Shown: piece by piece, positions 8,890 through 17,622 of the stretch | How the letters are laid out: each line of letters starts with the position of its first letter | Numbering within the stretch: the first letter of the stretch is position 1 | Assembly (NCBI RefSeq): GCF_001457815.1 | Contig: NZ_LN898216.1 | Span: forward strand, 248,001 to 312,000 | Source: Vitreoscilla massiliensis | GTDB lineage: Bacteria > Pseudomonadota > Gammaproteobacteria > Burkholderiales > Neisseriaceae | Length of the DNA: 64,000 bases | Direction of reading: 5' to 3' | The notes under the pieces: model-generated | Databases searched by the model: none | Told to the model about the DNA's origin: nothing | The model's input: only the letters and a program-made list of their open reading frames with translations | Made by a program: the position numbers and the translations under genes

Positions 8890-9578
8890 ATTTCTTTGCC
8901 CAACCGTTGTGGATATTGTTTGTCATCATTGCCGTCTACCAGTTTTCGCTGTGGCTGCGCAAAACCACTGGCAGCGTGTGGTTGCCGCCGATTTTGACCT
9001 GTACGGTGCTACTCATCGTGTATTTAAAGGCTTTCCAAGTCGATTACCCGTATTTTCAAAAAGGCGCTGAAGTCATTGATTTTTGGCTCAAACCAGCGGT
9101 GGTGGTCTTGGCCGTGCCTTTGTATCAGCAACGCCAAAAAATCATCCAATTGTGGCTACCGATTACCGCCTCGCAAATCTTGGGTTCGATGGTCGGCTTG
9201 GTGTCGGGCGTGTGGTTGGCGCGTTTGTTTGGTGCGGCCGATGTGGTGGCGGTGTCGTTGGCGGCCAAATCGGTGACCAATCCCATCGCTTTGGAAATCA
9301 CCCACAGCCTCAATGGCATCCCTGCCATCACCGCCGTCGGGGTGATATTTGCCGGCTTAACCGGTCAAATTTTGGGCTTTAAAATCTTGGAATTACTCGG
9401 CATCAAATCCATGAGCGCGCAAGGCTTGGCCTTGGGTTCGGCTTCGCATGCGCTCGGCATCAATGCCGCATGGCAGCGTGGTCCCGAATACGCCGCTTAC
9501 GCGACACTGGGCTTGATTTTGAATGGCATCTTAAGCGCCATCATCGCCCCGTATTTAATTCCATGGCTGTTTGCCTAA
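8886..9578 (+). CDS. LrgB family membrane protein
   Basis: 230 residues starting MNFFAQPLWILFVIIAVYQF at ATG 8886, overlapping the preceding stop. About six or seven membrane helices. VSLAAKSVTNPIALEI and GLALGSASHALGINAAW are signature stretches of the LrgB/YohK family, partner of CidA/LrgA. Likely forms an inner-membrane complex with the upstream product. A hairpin terminator follows at 9599. Confidence 0.9.
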   Translation: MNFFAQPLWILFVIIAVYQFSLWLRKTTGSVWLPPILTCTVLLIVYLKAFQVDYPYFQKGAEVIDFWLKPAVVVLAVPLYQQRQKIIQLWLPITASQILGSMVGLVSGVWLARLFGAADVVAVSLAAKSVTNPIALEITHSLNGIPAITAVGVIFAGLTGQILGFKILELLGIKSMSAQGLALGSASHALGINAAWQRGPEYAAYATLGLILNGILSAIIAPYLIPWLFA

Positions 9579-9598
9579 GTCTGCTTAGACACAGCATT

Positions 9599-9626
9599 AA
9601 AAAACCTCGCTGCGGCGAGGTTTTTT
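9599..9626 (+). terminator. Rho-independent terminator after lrgB
   Basis: AAAAAACCTCGC, a TGCG loop and GCGAGGTTTTTT form a compact hairpin with flanking A and T runs, 20 bases after the stop codon. It could also terminate the convergent small gene at 9657. Confidence 0.88.
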
Positions 9627-9656
9627 GCATGGTCACTGCTTATCTGAGCAGCTTAT

Positions 9657-9923
9657 TTATTCGCCGCGTTTGGGCGCATTCGGATCAGGCTGTAATGGCG
9701 CATGCTCAATGATGTCGTCTTTGGCGGCGGTGTGTCCTGCCTGTTTTTCCATCAATTTCTTCGCCAACAAACTCACACCCACACCGGCAATGGCGCCATA
9801 GATCGAACGCTTGCCCAAAAATTTGGCGATGGTAATGCCCGTGGTGGCGGCGGTAGCGAGGGCGGCGGCTTTGGATTCGGGATTGCGCCCCACCATTTTA
9901 ATCAAACTTGCCAATTTACTCAT
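9657..9923 (-). CDS. Small hypothetical protein with glycine-rich hydrophobic core
   Basis: 88 residues preceded by AAGGAG at ideal spacing from ATG 9923, which supports real translation. The N-terminus is basic, the middle (about 20-55) is rich in Ala, Gly, Thr and Ile (ATAATTGITIAKFLGKRSIYGAIAGVGVSLLAKKL), and the tail is charged. It could be a small membrane-associated protein. No family is recognised, and the neighbours (lrgB, gluQ) do not suggest a role. Confidence 0.6.
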   Translation of the reverse strand: MSKLASLIKMVGRNPESKAAALATAATTGITIAKFLGKRSIYGAIAGVGVSLLAKKLMEKQAGHTAAKDDIIEHAPLQPDPNAPKRGE

Positions 9924-9967
9924 ACAACACTCCTTATCTGCGGCCTTTGTGAATGAAAAAACAGCGT

Positions 9968-10924
9968 TTACGCTGGTGTTTGCTGCGGGTTCGTGTCTGT
10001 ATCACCATGCGCTTCGGTAATATGTGCCTGACTTGGGACTTTTTCAATGTCCCATTCGTTCACTGCCCAAGCCAACAATTCGGCGCACGTCATGTCGTTT
10101 ACAGGCCGCTTGGGCAAGCCCAAGATGTCCAACACCTGATTCAATAAGCATTCTTTGTGCCGCACGTCCAGCGCTGGCGCGCGCGTTTGCTTAGACCATT
10201 TTTGTCCCAGCGCATTGGTTAAAAGCGGTAAATGTGCGTAGTGCGGCTGTGGCAAACCCAATAATTGTTGCAAATACAATTGCCGCGGTGTCGACACCAA
10301 CAAGTCTTGGCCGCGCACCACATGGCTCATGCCTTGCGCCGCATCGTCTACCACCACCGCCAATTGGTAAGCCCACCAACCATCGGCGCGCTTGAGCACA
10401 AAATCACCAACGTCGTGCGCCAAGTTTTGCTGGTAATGGCCGACAATCGCATCATCAAACCCATATACCGCATCGGGCACGCGCACCCGCCACGCCGGTG
10501 TTTTATCGGTATGAGGCGGCCTGTAAGCCTTGTCGGCGCAAATGCGTGGGTATACCCAACCATCCACGCCATGCACAGGGTTTAAAGCCGCAATGTCTTT
10601 GCGGCTGCAATAACAAGGATAGAGCACATCAGCGGCCTGTAAAGCCTCCAAAGCCGCTTGATACGCGTCATTGCGCTCATGTTGGTACATGACTGCGCCA
10701 TCCCAATACAGCGCAAACGCTTCCAAGGTGCGCAAAATATCGTCGGCAGCGCCGGCCATTTCACGCGGCGGGTCCAAGTCTTCCATGCGCACCAGCCAAG
10801 TGCCACCGTGTTGGCGTGCATCCAAATACGTTGCCACGGCGGTGAGCAGCGAGCCTATGTGCAAGCGCCCGGTCGGGCTGGGCGCAAATCTGCCGATATA
10901 TGGTTTTGAGTCTGATATAATCAT
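9968..10924 (-). CDS. gluQ: Glutamyl-Q tRNA(Asp) synthetase
   Basis: 318 residues. It is a truncated GluRS-type catalytic core: RFAPSPTGRLHIGSL (HIGH motif) near the N-terminus and GQKWSKQ (KMSKS-like) near residue 248. The zinc ligands C104, C106, Y125 and C129 fit the GluQRS pattern. No anticodon-binding domain is present, as expected. Attaches glutamate to queuosine-34 of tRNA-Asp. It diverges from tsaB with about 35 bases between. Several DUS-like words occur inside, one read as KRPVND. Confidence 0.93.
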   Translation of the reverse strand: MIISDSKPYIGRFAPSPTGRLHIGSLLTAVATYLDARQHGGTWLVRMEDLDPPREMAGAADDILRTLEAFALYWDGAVMYQHERNDAYQAALEALQAADVLYPCYCSRKDIAALNPVHGVDGWVYPRICADKAYRPPHTDKTPAWRVRVPDAVYGFDDAIVGHYQQNLAHDVGDFVLKRADGWWAYQLAVVVDDAAQGMSHVVRGQDLLVSTPRQLYLQQLLGLPQPHYAHLPLLTNALGQKWSKQTRAPALDVRHKECLLNQVLDILGLPKRPVNDMTCAELLAWAVNEWDIEKVPSQAHITEAHGDTDTNPQQTPA

Positions 10925-10958
10925 GTTTTTATTGTAGCGTTAAACCGCTTGGCTTCAA

Positions 10959-11633
10959 ATGAATGTTGATTTTTCCCGCCCTATCTTGGCGATAGACACC
11001 TCGACCTCGTATTTGTCATTGGCGATTTTTGCCAAGGAACAAATGTGGACCTTCCACGAAGCCGTTGGCACCAAACAATCTACCCTGATTTTACCCACTT
11101 TAGACCGTTTATTGGCCGATGCGGGCTTGGCGCGCAGCGACATTGCCAGCATTGTGTATGCACAAGGCCCAGGCGCGTTTACAGGTCTGCGCATTGGTTT
11201 GGGTGTGGCTCAAGGCTTGGCCTTGGCGCAAAACCTGCCGATGATAGGCATCCCGTGCTTGGAAGCCGTCGCCAGTTTATTGCCTGAACAAGCATGTGTG
11301 TTGGCCGCCACCGATGCGCGCATGGGCGAGGTGTTTTATGCGTGGTTTAACACGCAAACCCACAGCCGTTTAAGCGACGATATGGTGGGCAAAGCCGCCG
11401 ATATTGCCGTCTTGCCTGAACAGGCGCAAGCGCAAGGCATAGGCAATGCCTTTGATTTGTATGCGTCTGCAATGCCGTTTACAGGCCGCAGCGACATGCC
11501 CACTGTCGCCGATTATCTGCGCTTGGCCATCAGCGGCCGCTATGAAGCTTGTGGTGCAGAATCTGTGCACCTGCGCTATGTGCGCAACAAAGTTGCCTTG
11601 ACCGCTGCCGAACAAGCAGCGCGCCATGCATGA
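10959..11633 (+). CDS. tsaB: tRNA threonylcarbamoyladenosine biosynthesis protein TsaB
   Basis: 224 residues with the ASKHA-type N-terminus (ILAIDTSTSYLSLAI) and the conserved YAQGPGAFTGLRIGLGVAQGLAL block. Non-catalytic partner of TsaD and TsaE in making t6A37 on ANN-decoding tRNAs. Start and length fit the family. It overlaps rimI by four bases (ATGA), forming a tsaB-rimI-UDG operon seen in related bacteria. One DUS-like word inside is read as FTGRS. Confidence 0.94.
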   Translation: MNVDFSRPILAIDTSTSYLSLAIFAKEQMWTFHEAVGTKQSTLILPTLDRLLADAGLARSDIASIVYAQGPGAFTGLRIGLGVAQGLALAQNLPMIGIPCLEAVASLLPEQACVLAATDARMGEVFYAWFNTQTHSRLSDDMVGKAADIAVLPEQAQAQGIGNAFDLYASAMPFTGRSDMPTVADYLRLAISGRYEACGAESVHLRYVRNKVALTAAEQAARHA

Positions 11634-12049
11634 TTAAGCGCACTGCTACCAGCGCGGATTTGCCGCAATTAAGCGCTTTAGAAGCGGCCTGTAACCCACA
11701 TCCGTGGAGCAGCCGCCAATTGGAAGCGAGCTTAAAGCAAGACAGTGTCGATGTCATCGAGCATGAGGGCCAAATTGTGTCCATGCTGGTGAGCAAAAGC
11801 CTGTTTGATGAAGCCGAAATTTACTTGGTCGATACCTTGGCGGCGTTTCGACGCATGGGCTTGGCCAAACAATTGATACACGGCTTACAGGCCGCCAATG
11901 AACGCATTTTCTTAGAAGTACGCCAAAGCAATGTCGCCGCCCAACACGTGTATGCCGCCTTGGGCTTCAGGCAAATTGCGGTACGCCGTGCTTATTATGT
12001 GTGTGATGAGGGGCGCGAAGACGCGCTGATACTAGAATGGTCACGTTAA
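11630..12049 (+). CDS. rimI: Ribosomal protein S18-alanine N-acetyltransferase RimI-like
   Basis: 139 residues from ATG 11630, overlapping the tsaB stop. The GNAT fold is shown by IYLVDTLAAFRRMGLAKQLIHGL (acetyl-CoA site; the usual Q/RxxGxG/A loop reads RRMGLA) and FLEVRQSNVAAQHVYAALGF (strand and helix with the Asn and Tyr typical of RimI). Acetylates the N-terminus of ribosomal protein S18 in E. coli. Two DUS-like words are embedded (AACN and LQAA). The gene overlaps the next by 13 bases. Confidence 0.86.
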   Translation: MIKRTATSADLPQLSALEAACNPHPWSSRQLEASLKQDSVDVIEHEGQIVSMLVSKSLFDEAEIYLVDTLAAFRRMGLAKQLIHGLQAANERIFLEVRQSNVAAQHVYAALGFRQIAVRRAYYVCDEGREDALILEWSR

Positions 12050-12975
12050 GTGCACGCCAAATCCAGTTAAGCCACGCCTTGGGTTTAGGCCCAATGTGGG
12101 TAAGCCGTGACGCACGCATCGTCGCGCGCGCAGCCGTGCCCAACGACATCAGCGTTGAAAACAGCGACATTCCTGTTCCCGCTATCGCCTCCAACACGCA
12201 GGCGCGCACCGAGGCAGTTATCCCACGCCAAAGCCAAACCAGTGCGCCTGTTGCCAAAACCCACACACCCGCAACACCTGCCGAAGCCGCACTGCCCGAA
12301 GCTGTGCAGCACAAAGTGTCCAAACGCGCCGCCGCCCTGCTCGCCCACATTGCCCAAGCACAGCAACACCGCCCCAGCAACAGCGACAGCGCCCAAGCTT
12401 CGCCTGCTGAACACACAATGGTGGTACAAGACCACAGCCAAGACACGCTTGCGGGTTTGCGCAGCAAAATCGTGCAATGCAGCGCCTGCACATTGCACAG
12501 CGAACGCAGACAGGCTTTTGCGGGCGAGATACGCCACGATTGCCGTTTGATAGTAGTGTTGCCACACCCATCGCCACAAGACGATGCCGCCGGAGCGCTG
12601 CTCAGCGGTGAAGCCGGCGCATTGTGGTTGAAAATCCTCAAGGCGATGCATTTACAGGCCGATGAGGTGTATGTGACCAATGCGATTAAGTGCGCGCCCA
12701 ATGTCAGCTTGGTGCCAAAACAACACCACGCCGCCGCGTGCATCGGCTATTTAGAACGTGAATTGCAATTGTTGCCGTCCGTACCGGTGGTATTGCTGGC
12801 AGAAAACCAGCGCAGTTTATTGAAAAAACTGCAAGCGCAAGTGGGCGAGGAGCGCGTGTTCCGCATTCCACACCCATCAAAAATGCTGCGCAATCCAGAC
12901 ACCAAACGCGAGGCGTGGACGGTATTGCAAGAGGTGATGCAACACCTGCCAGCGGCGCAAAACGCAGCGACTTAA
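12037..12975 (+). CDS. Uracil-DNA glycosylase superfamily protein, type 4/5-like, with degenerate motif A
   Basis: 312 residues. The first 140 or so are a low-complexity Ala/Thr/His/Pro-rich linker. The C-terminal domain has the four-cysteine iron-sulfur layout of family 4 enzymes: CSAC near residues 148-151, IKC in VTNAIKCAPN, and AC in AACIGYLERELQLL. The final HPS motif (RIPHPSKMLRNP) is present. However, the usual GE(A/G)PG active-site motif A is replaced by LPHPSPQDDAAG. Known family members excise uracil from DNA. Activity here is doubtful without motif A. It is the third gene of tsaB-rimI-X, a common slot for this family in Neisseriales. Confidence 0.78.
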   Translation: MVTLSARQIQLSHALGLGPMWVSRDARIVARAAVPNDISVENSDIPVPAIASNTQARTEAVIPRQSQTSAPVAKTHTPATPAEAALPEAVQHKVSKRAAALLAHIAQAQQHRPSNSDSAQASPAEHTMVVQDHSQDTLAGLRSKIVQCSACTLHSERRQAFAGEIRHDCRLIVVLPHPSPQDDAAGALLSGEAGALWLKILKAMHLQADEVYVTNAIKCAPNVSLVPKQHHAAACIGYLERELQLLPSVPVVLLAENQRSLLKKLQAQVGEERVFRIPHPSKMLRNPDTKREAWTVLQEVMQHLPAAQNAAT

Positions 12976-13006
12976 TTTAACTGGCTGTTTAGTACCCTGA
13001 TACATG

Positions 13007-13778
13007 CTTACAGGCCGCTTATCAAAGCGGCCTGTAAACTTTCATGTACCTTATTCAACCACTCAGTCAACACATTACACACAGCTAAAACACATCATCC
13101 TCTTTGAGGTGGTAACAATCAATTACCAATATTACAGGCCGCTTAATGCGACTTGTAAGCTTTGCGACACCGTTTTAAATCACTCAGCCAAAACATCACG
13201 CATATGGCTACAACGCTTCATCTCGTTTTGAGATGGTATCAACTAATACCCATTTACAGGCCGCATCAAGCGGCCTGTAAATGGTAATGCTCCGTGTGAA
13301 ACCACTACACAGAAAAACCGCACCCGCCATTTATGCACACCATGGCTTTGATGAGAATGTATACACAGCCGCAAACAATACAGACCGCTTTAAGCGGCCT
13401 GTAAATGATGATGCACTGCGTGAAACCACTGCACAGTAAAACCGCTCTCGCGATTTATACACACCATCGCTTTGATGAGAATGTATGCACAGCCACAAAC
13501 AATACAGACCGCTTTAAGCGGCCTGTAAATGATGATGCACTGCGTGAAACCACTGCACAGTAAAACCGCTCTCGCGATTTATACACACCATCGCTTTGAT
13601 GAGAATGTATGCACAGCCACAAACAATACAGACCGCTTAAAAGCGGCCTGTAAACGGTAGCATTGCGTAAAACCACTGCACAGTAAAACCGCAATCGCAA
13701 TTTATGCACGCCAGTGCCTTGCTAACATTGCATGCACCCGCCACAAAAAATACAGGCCGCTTATAAGCGGCCTGTAAC
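13007..13778. repeat. Tandem array of about 124-bp units centred on DUS-like palindromes
   Basis: Seven DUS-like palindromes start at 13011, 13135, 13257, 13381, 13505, 13629 and 13753, so spacing is 124 bases except one of 122. The intervening sequence is homologous between units. Units starting at 13381 and 13505 are nearly identical, those at 13257 and 13629 are close, and the first two are strongly diverged but keep segments such as ACCACTCAG and a T-GAG-ATGGTATCAA-like box. Three units share the same changed word (CAGACCGC), showing duplication after the change. The period is not a multiple of three and no frame is conserved, so it is not coding. Fills the whole gap between the UDG-like gene and sspB. 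Confidence 0.9.
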
Positions 13779-13779
13779 A

Positions 13780-14247
13780 TTACTTGACGATTTTTAAGAA
13801 GCTGCTGCCACCAGCTGGCGGCGGTGTCTTATCCTCATCGTCGTGGCTGACGGCTTTGCTGTCTTCATGTTTTAACACATGTAAGCTGGCTTCAACTTCT
13901 GGCTCTACACCCGCAGTCGCGTCGTCAGGTTCGTAAGCTTCCACTTCAAAACCCATGCCACTGCTGTTTTCGCGGGCGAAGATGCTGACCACGTGGCCCA
14001 CCGGTATCCAAATGTCTTCTGCCTTGCCACCGAAGCGGGCTTCAAAATGCACCCACTCATTGTCTATGGTCAAGTCTTTGCACGCGGTCGGGCCGATGTT
14101 GAGCACGATTTGCTCGTCTTGCACAAATTGGCGCGGCACTTGGGTGTAATTGTTCACCCACACAGCGATGTGTGGGGTCAAACCATTGTCGACACACCAT
14201 TCATACAGCGCGCGCACCAAATACGGCTTGGTAGAAGTCGTCATCAC
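13780..14247 (-). CDS. sspB: ClpXP protease specificity-enhancing factor SspB
   Basis: 155 residues. The folded N-terminal part (STKPYLVRALYEWCVDNGLTPHIAVWVNN, VLNIGPTACKDLTI, FEARFGGKAEDIWIPVGHVVSIFARENSSGMGF) matches SspB. A flexible acidic linker leads to a hydrophobic tail (SSFLKIVK) that acts as the ClpX-binding module. Delivers ssrA-tagged proteins to ClpXP. It lies just downstream of sspA, the usual operon. Its stop codon abuts the 124-bp repeat array. Confidence 0.95.
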   Translation of the reverse strand: MMTTSTKPYLVRALYEWCVDNGLTPHIAVWVNNYTQVPRQFVQDEQIVLNIGPTACKDLTIDNEWVHFEARFGGKAEDIWIPVGHVVSIFARENSSGMGFEVEAYEPDDATAGVEPEVEASLHVLKHEDSKAVSHDDEDKTPPPAGGSSFLKIVK

Positions 14248-14255
14248 TCGTCCTC

Positions 14256-14861
14256 TTAACGACGCATCGCTTTTTCAGCTGGGGTCAAGGCTTCGATGAA
14301 GGCATCGCGTTGGAACAAGCGTTCGGCGTATTTAAGCAAAGGCGCAGCCGATTTGCCCAATTTGATGCCGTAATGGTCTAAGCGCCACAATAATGGTGCC
14401 AAAGACACGTCTATCATGGAGAATTCTTCGCCCAATACAAATTTTTGTTTGGTGAACACAGGCGCAATCAAGGTCAAACCTTCGGTCAAGGCTTCGCGGG
14501 CGCGTTCTTGTTCTTTTTTGGTGCTAGCGGCGTTTTCCAACACTTGCACGTGGGTGAACAATTCGCGTTCCAAACGGTATAAGAACAAACGGCCGCGCGC
14601 GCGTTGTACCGGATCGGCTGGCATCAATTGTGGGTGTGGGAAACGCTCGTCGATGTATTCATTGATGATGTTAGACTCGTGCAAAACCAAATCGCGTTCA
14701 ACCAAAACCGGCACTTGGTTGTAAGGATTCATCACTGCCAAGTCTTCAGGCTTGTTGAAAATGTCCACGTCTTTGATTTCAAAATCCATGCCTTTTTCAA
14801 ACAACACGATGCGGCAACGTTGGCTGAATGGACAGGTAATACCTGAGTACAGAGTCATCAT
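14256..14861 (-). CDS. sspA: Stringent starvation protein A (GST-like)
   Basis: 201 residues: a glutathione-S-transferase fold with thioredoxin-like N-terminus (MTLYSGITCPFSQRCRIVLFEKG) and NPYNQVPVLVERDLVLHESNIINEYIDERFPHP. SspA binds RNA polymerase and changes transcription under starvation; it does not conjugate glutathione in E. coli. Two adjacent ATG codons (14861 and 14858) are possible starts. A TATAAT box lies about 35 bases upstream. Eight bases separate it from sspB. Confidence 0.93.
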   Translation of the reverse strand: MMTLYSGITCPFSQRCRIVLFEKGMDFEIKDVDIFNKPEDLAVMNPYNQVPVLVERDLVLHESNIINEYIDERFPHPQLMPADPVQRARGRLFLYRLERELFTHVQVLENAASTKKEQERAREALTEGLTLIAPVFTKQKFVLGEEFSMIDVSLAPLLWRLDHYGIKLGKSAAPLLKYAERLFQRDAFIEALTPAEKAMRR

Positions 14862-14893
14862 AATAAAGCATTCCTAAAAGGTTAATCTTTTGT

Positions 14894-14899
14894 ATTATA
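14894..14899 (-). promoter_or_regulatory. Probable -10 box of the sspA promoter
   Basis: A perfect TATAAT in an AT-rich stretch about 35 bases upstream of sspA on the minus strand. No good -35 hexamer is seen at 16-18 bases, so this may be a weak or activated promoter. Confidence 0.4.
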
Positions 14900-14954
14900 A
14901 GCAATTTTTACTAAAAAAGCGAATTTAATAGCCTAAGATATTGAAAGCATTAAC

Positions 14955-14988
14955 AAAATAAGCAAAACGCACGGTTTTGCTTATTTTG
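14955..14988. terminator. Bidirectional hairpin terminator between sspA and the Pyr_excise-like gene
   Basis: AAAATAAGCAAAAC and GTTTTGCTTATTTT form a long near-perfect stem around a short GCACG loop, ending in a T run. It should end transcripts from the minus-strand gene at 15013-15417, so sspA probably has its own promoter. Confidence 0.75.
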
Positions 14989-15012
14989 CACTGCAACAGA
15001 TGCTGATGGGAT

Positions 15013-15417
15013 TTAAGCGGCCTGTAAACCTTGTACATAGTGCTTGAGCAAGGCAAATTGCTCAGCGCTGTAGTCTTGTTGGCCGCGCAGAAATTTTTCA
15101 TACAAATTGTAATAGCAAATCAACACATACTCATGATTGTGGTGCTCGGGAAACACCTGTTCGGGCAAATCCTCCAAATCGGCACCGTCAAAATATGCGT
15201 TCATTTTGTCGAAACTGCGGATGCGATAGCCGCGCTGCTGCATTTCTTGCATCACCGCGCGGCTGTACACATACAAATGTTTTTTGTCATAGGCGTAGAC
15301 ATAATTAATGAGCACATGCTGGTCTTGTTTGGCAAAAATGCTGTTCAATTCGCGCCACTGCGCCAACAATTGGCCGCGAGGCAGGAAACGTAACAAATCA
15401 TAATGCCACAAGCGCAT
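15013..15417 (-). CDS. Pyrimidine-dimer DNA glycosylase-like small protein (TIGR02328/Pyr_excise type)
   Basis: 134 residues from ATG 15417, preceded by AAGGTGAG; a nine-codon upstream extension lacks such a signal. The opening MRLWHYDLLRFLPRGQLLAQWRE followed by HVLINYVYAYD resembles the small TIGR02328/Pyr_excise family related to T4 endonuclease V. Whether these proteins act on DNA is not settled. No signal peptide. It follows petC on the same strand with a 48-base gap and ends in a DUS-like word (LQAA). Confidence 0.55.
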   Translation of the reverse strand: MRLWHYDLLRFLPRGQLLAQWRELNSIFAKQDQHVLINYVYAYDKKHLYVYSRAVMQEMQQRGYRIRSFDKMNAYFDGADLEDLPEQVFPEHHNHEYVLICYYNLYEKFLRGQQDYSAEQFALLKHYVQGLQAA

Positions 15418-15465
15418 GTGCTCACCTTTAGGGGTTTTAATCACAAAACCCCGAGTGTACGCGGT

Positions 15466-16251
15466 TTAATGCACGTCTTTCCAGTACTCTTTCTTCAAGA
15501 AATACGCCAGTGGCAACATGATCGCCACCAAGAACATCAATACCAAATAGCCGATTTGATGGCGCTTCACCTGTGCCGGCTCGGCCATGTACACCATGTA
15601 ATTGGTCAAATCCAATGCGTATTTGTCGTATTCCACCGCAATCACCTTACCGTCTGGCGTCATGCGTGAGTGCAAACCGGTCGTTTCCCAATACAGCTTA
15701 GGCACTTGCTTGCCATGGCCATCGTCTACCATCACCGGTTGGCCTTTGGCGTCGAGCTCCACCGCTTGCACCCCTTGTTGCTCCCACAACACGTGTGGCA
15801 TCGCGGCTTTGTCCAAGACGGTGTTGTTCCAGCCGGTTGGGCGGGTTGGGTCTTTGTAGAAACCGCGCAAATACGCATAGATGTAATCCGCGCCGCGTGA
15901 GCGGGCAATCACCGACAAATCAGGCGGTGCGGTGCCAAACCACTCTATCGCGTCTTTCGGGTCCATCGCCGACATCATGGTAGAACCCACTTTATCGGTG
16001 GTGAACATCATGTTGTCTTGGATTTGCGCTTCGGTTAAACCCAAATCTTGCAAACGGTTAAAGCGCATGGCGCTGGCCGAGTGGCAAGACAAACAGTAGT
16101 TGGTGAAAATCTGCGCACCGCGTTGCAAACTGGCTTGGTCTTGCAAATTGATGTCGGCTTTAGGATAAGCCCCACCGCCAGCGGCGACTGCGCTTGCCAT
16201 CGGCACCACCAAAATCAGCGCCGCTAAGGTTTTTTTCCAAATTCGTTTCAT
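15466..16251 (-). CDS. petC: Cytochrome c1, ubiquinol-cytochrome c reductase
   Basis: 261 residues from ATG 16251 with AAGGA upstream; a 13-codon extension is rejected. A signal peptide (about 1-24) precedes the haem-binding NYCLSCH (C53, C56, H57). The C-terminal helix (IGYLVLMFLVAIMLPLAYFLKKEYWKD) anchors it in the membrane. It passes electrons from the Rieske centre to soluble cytochrome c. Last gene of petABC, with 10 bases after petB. Confidence 0.95.
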   Translation of the reverse strand: MKRIWKKTLAALILVVPMASAVAAGGGAYPKADINLQDQASLQRGAQIFTNYCLSCHSASAMRFNRLQDLGLTEAQIQDNMMFTTDKVGSTMMSAMDPKDAIEWFGTAPPDLSVIARSRGADYIYAYLRGFYKDPTRPTGWNNTVLDKAAMPHVLWEQQGVQAVELDAKGQPVMVDDGHGKQVPKLYWETTGLHSRMTPDGKVIAVEYDKYALDLTNYMVYMAEPAQVKRHQIGYLVLMFLVAIMLPLAYFLKKEYWKDVH

Positions 16252-16261
16252 CGTCGCGTCC

Positions 16262-17611
16262 TTAAATAATGATGGCAAATACATAGGCACCGATTAAGGT
16301 CAACGCCACATACAGCAAGAACATCCATTTTTGGCGCGGCGTACTCATGGTGACACGCTCAGGTGGGGTTTTGCACTTGTCTATCTTGGTGTAAATCGGC
16401 ATGCCCAAGAAGAAGATGAAGTACACCACTGACAAGATTTGCGCCACGATGGTGCGGGTATCGGTGGCCGGAATCGCGCCCAAGATGCCCAAACCAATAA
16501 ACGAGATGATGAACAAGACCAACATGGTTTTGAAAATCGGACCACGGTAACGCACAGACTTCACTGGCGAACGGTCTAACCACGGCAACAAGGCAATCAA
16601 CACCACGGCTGCACCCATGCCTATCACGCCCCAAACCTGTGTGCCCAAGAACGATGGAATGGCACGCAAAATCGCATAGAATGGGGTGAAATACCACACT
16701 GGCGCAATGTGCTCAGGCGTTTTCATGGGGTTGGCTGGGTCGAAGTTAGGCTTCTCTAAGAAATAGCCACCGCCTTCTGGTGCGAAGAACAACACCGCAC
16801 AGAACACAATCAAGAACACCACCACACCCAAAATGTCTTTGACGGTGTAATACGGGTGGAACGGAATGCCATCCAATGGAATGCCATCAGCGCCTTTGTG
16901 TTTTTTGATTTCAATGCCGTCAGGGTTGTTCGAGCCCACTTCATGCAAGGCAATCAAGTGTGCCACCACCAAGCCGAGCAATACCAATGGCAAGGCAATC
17001 ACGTGTAAGGCAAAGAAGCGGTTTAAAGTAATGTCGGAGACGTTAAAGTCACCGCGTATCCAAGTCGACAAATCCGGGCCTATCACGGGAATCGCAGAGA
17101 ACAAGTTAATAATCACTTGCGCGCCCCAGAACGACATTTGTCCCCAAGGCAATAAATAGCCCATGAACGCTTCGGCCATTAAGGCCAAGAAAATCAACGA
17201 ACCAAACACCCACACCAATTCGCGTGGACGGTGGAACGAGCCGTAAATCAAGCCGCGGAACATGTGCAAATACACCACGATAAAGAACATCGACGCGCCG
17301 GTTGAGTGCATGTAGCGGATGATCCAACCGCCCGACACATCGCGCATGATGTATTCCACCGAGGTAAAGGCCACAGGCAAGTGGTTCAGGCCGGTGGTGC
17401 CATCAGGCTTGTAGTTCATGGTCAAGAAGATGCCGCTGACGATTTGGATCACCAACACCAACATGGCCAAAGAGCCAAAGAAATACCAGAAGTTGAAGTT
17501 TTTCGGCGCGTAGTATTTGCCCACATGGTCGTTGTACATTTTAGTGAGCGGGAAACGGGCGTCTACCCAACCCAAAAGCGCGGTAAGTTTGTTATTTGCA
17601 TTGTCTGCCAT
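16262..17611 (-). CDS. petB: Cytochrome b, ubiquinol-cytochrome c reductase
   Basis: 449 residues from ATG 17611 (AGGGG upstream). Full-length fused cytochrome b with eight or more membrane helices. Haem-ligand histidines lie in the IIRYMHSTGASMFFIVVYLHMFRG and FFALHVIALPLVLLGLVVAHLIALH helices, and the quinol-oxidation PEWY loop appears as the variant APVWYFTPFYAILRAIP. It is the membrane core of complex III. Middle gene of petABC. Confidence 0.96.
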   Translation of the reverse strand: MADNANNKLTALLGWVDARFPLTKMYNDHVGKYYAPKNFNFWYFFGSLAMLVLVIQIVSGIFLTMNYKPDGTTGLNHLPVAFTSVEYIMRDVSGGWIIRYMHSTGASMFFIVVYLHMFRGLIYGSFHRPRELVWVFGSLIFLALMAEAFMGYLLPWGQMSFWGAQVIINLFSAIPVIGPDLSTWIRGDFNVSDITLNRFFALHVIALPLVLLGLVVAHLIALHEVGSNNPDGIEIKKHKGADGIPLDGIPFHPYYTVKDILGVVVFLIVFCAVLFFAPEGGGYFLEKPNFDPANPMKTPEHIAPVWYFTPFYAILRAIPSFLGTQVWGVIGMGAAVVLIALLPWLDRSPVKSVRYRGPIFKTMLVLFIISFIGLGILGAIPATDTRTIVAQILSVVYFIFFLGMPIYTKIDKCKTPPERVTMSTPRQKWMFLLYVALTLIGAYVFAIII

Positions 17612-17622
17612 CACGCTGCCCC

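Noticed and set aside
13455..13709. Minus-strand frame of 84 codons in the repeat array
   Set aside because: The array period of 124 is not a multiple of three, so each copy shifts frame. No ribosome-binding site, and composition is that of the repeats.
13007..13778. CRISPR-like regular spacing
   Set aside because: The segments between the palindromes are homologous copies rather than unique spacers, the period is 124 bases, and no cas gene is near.
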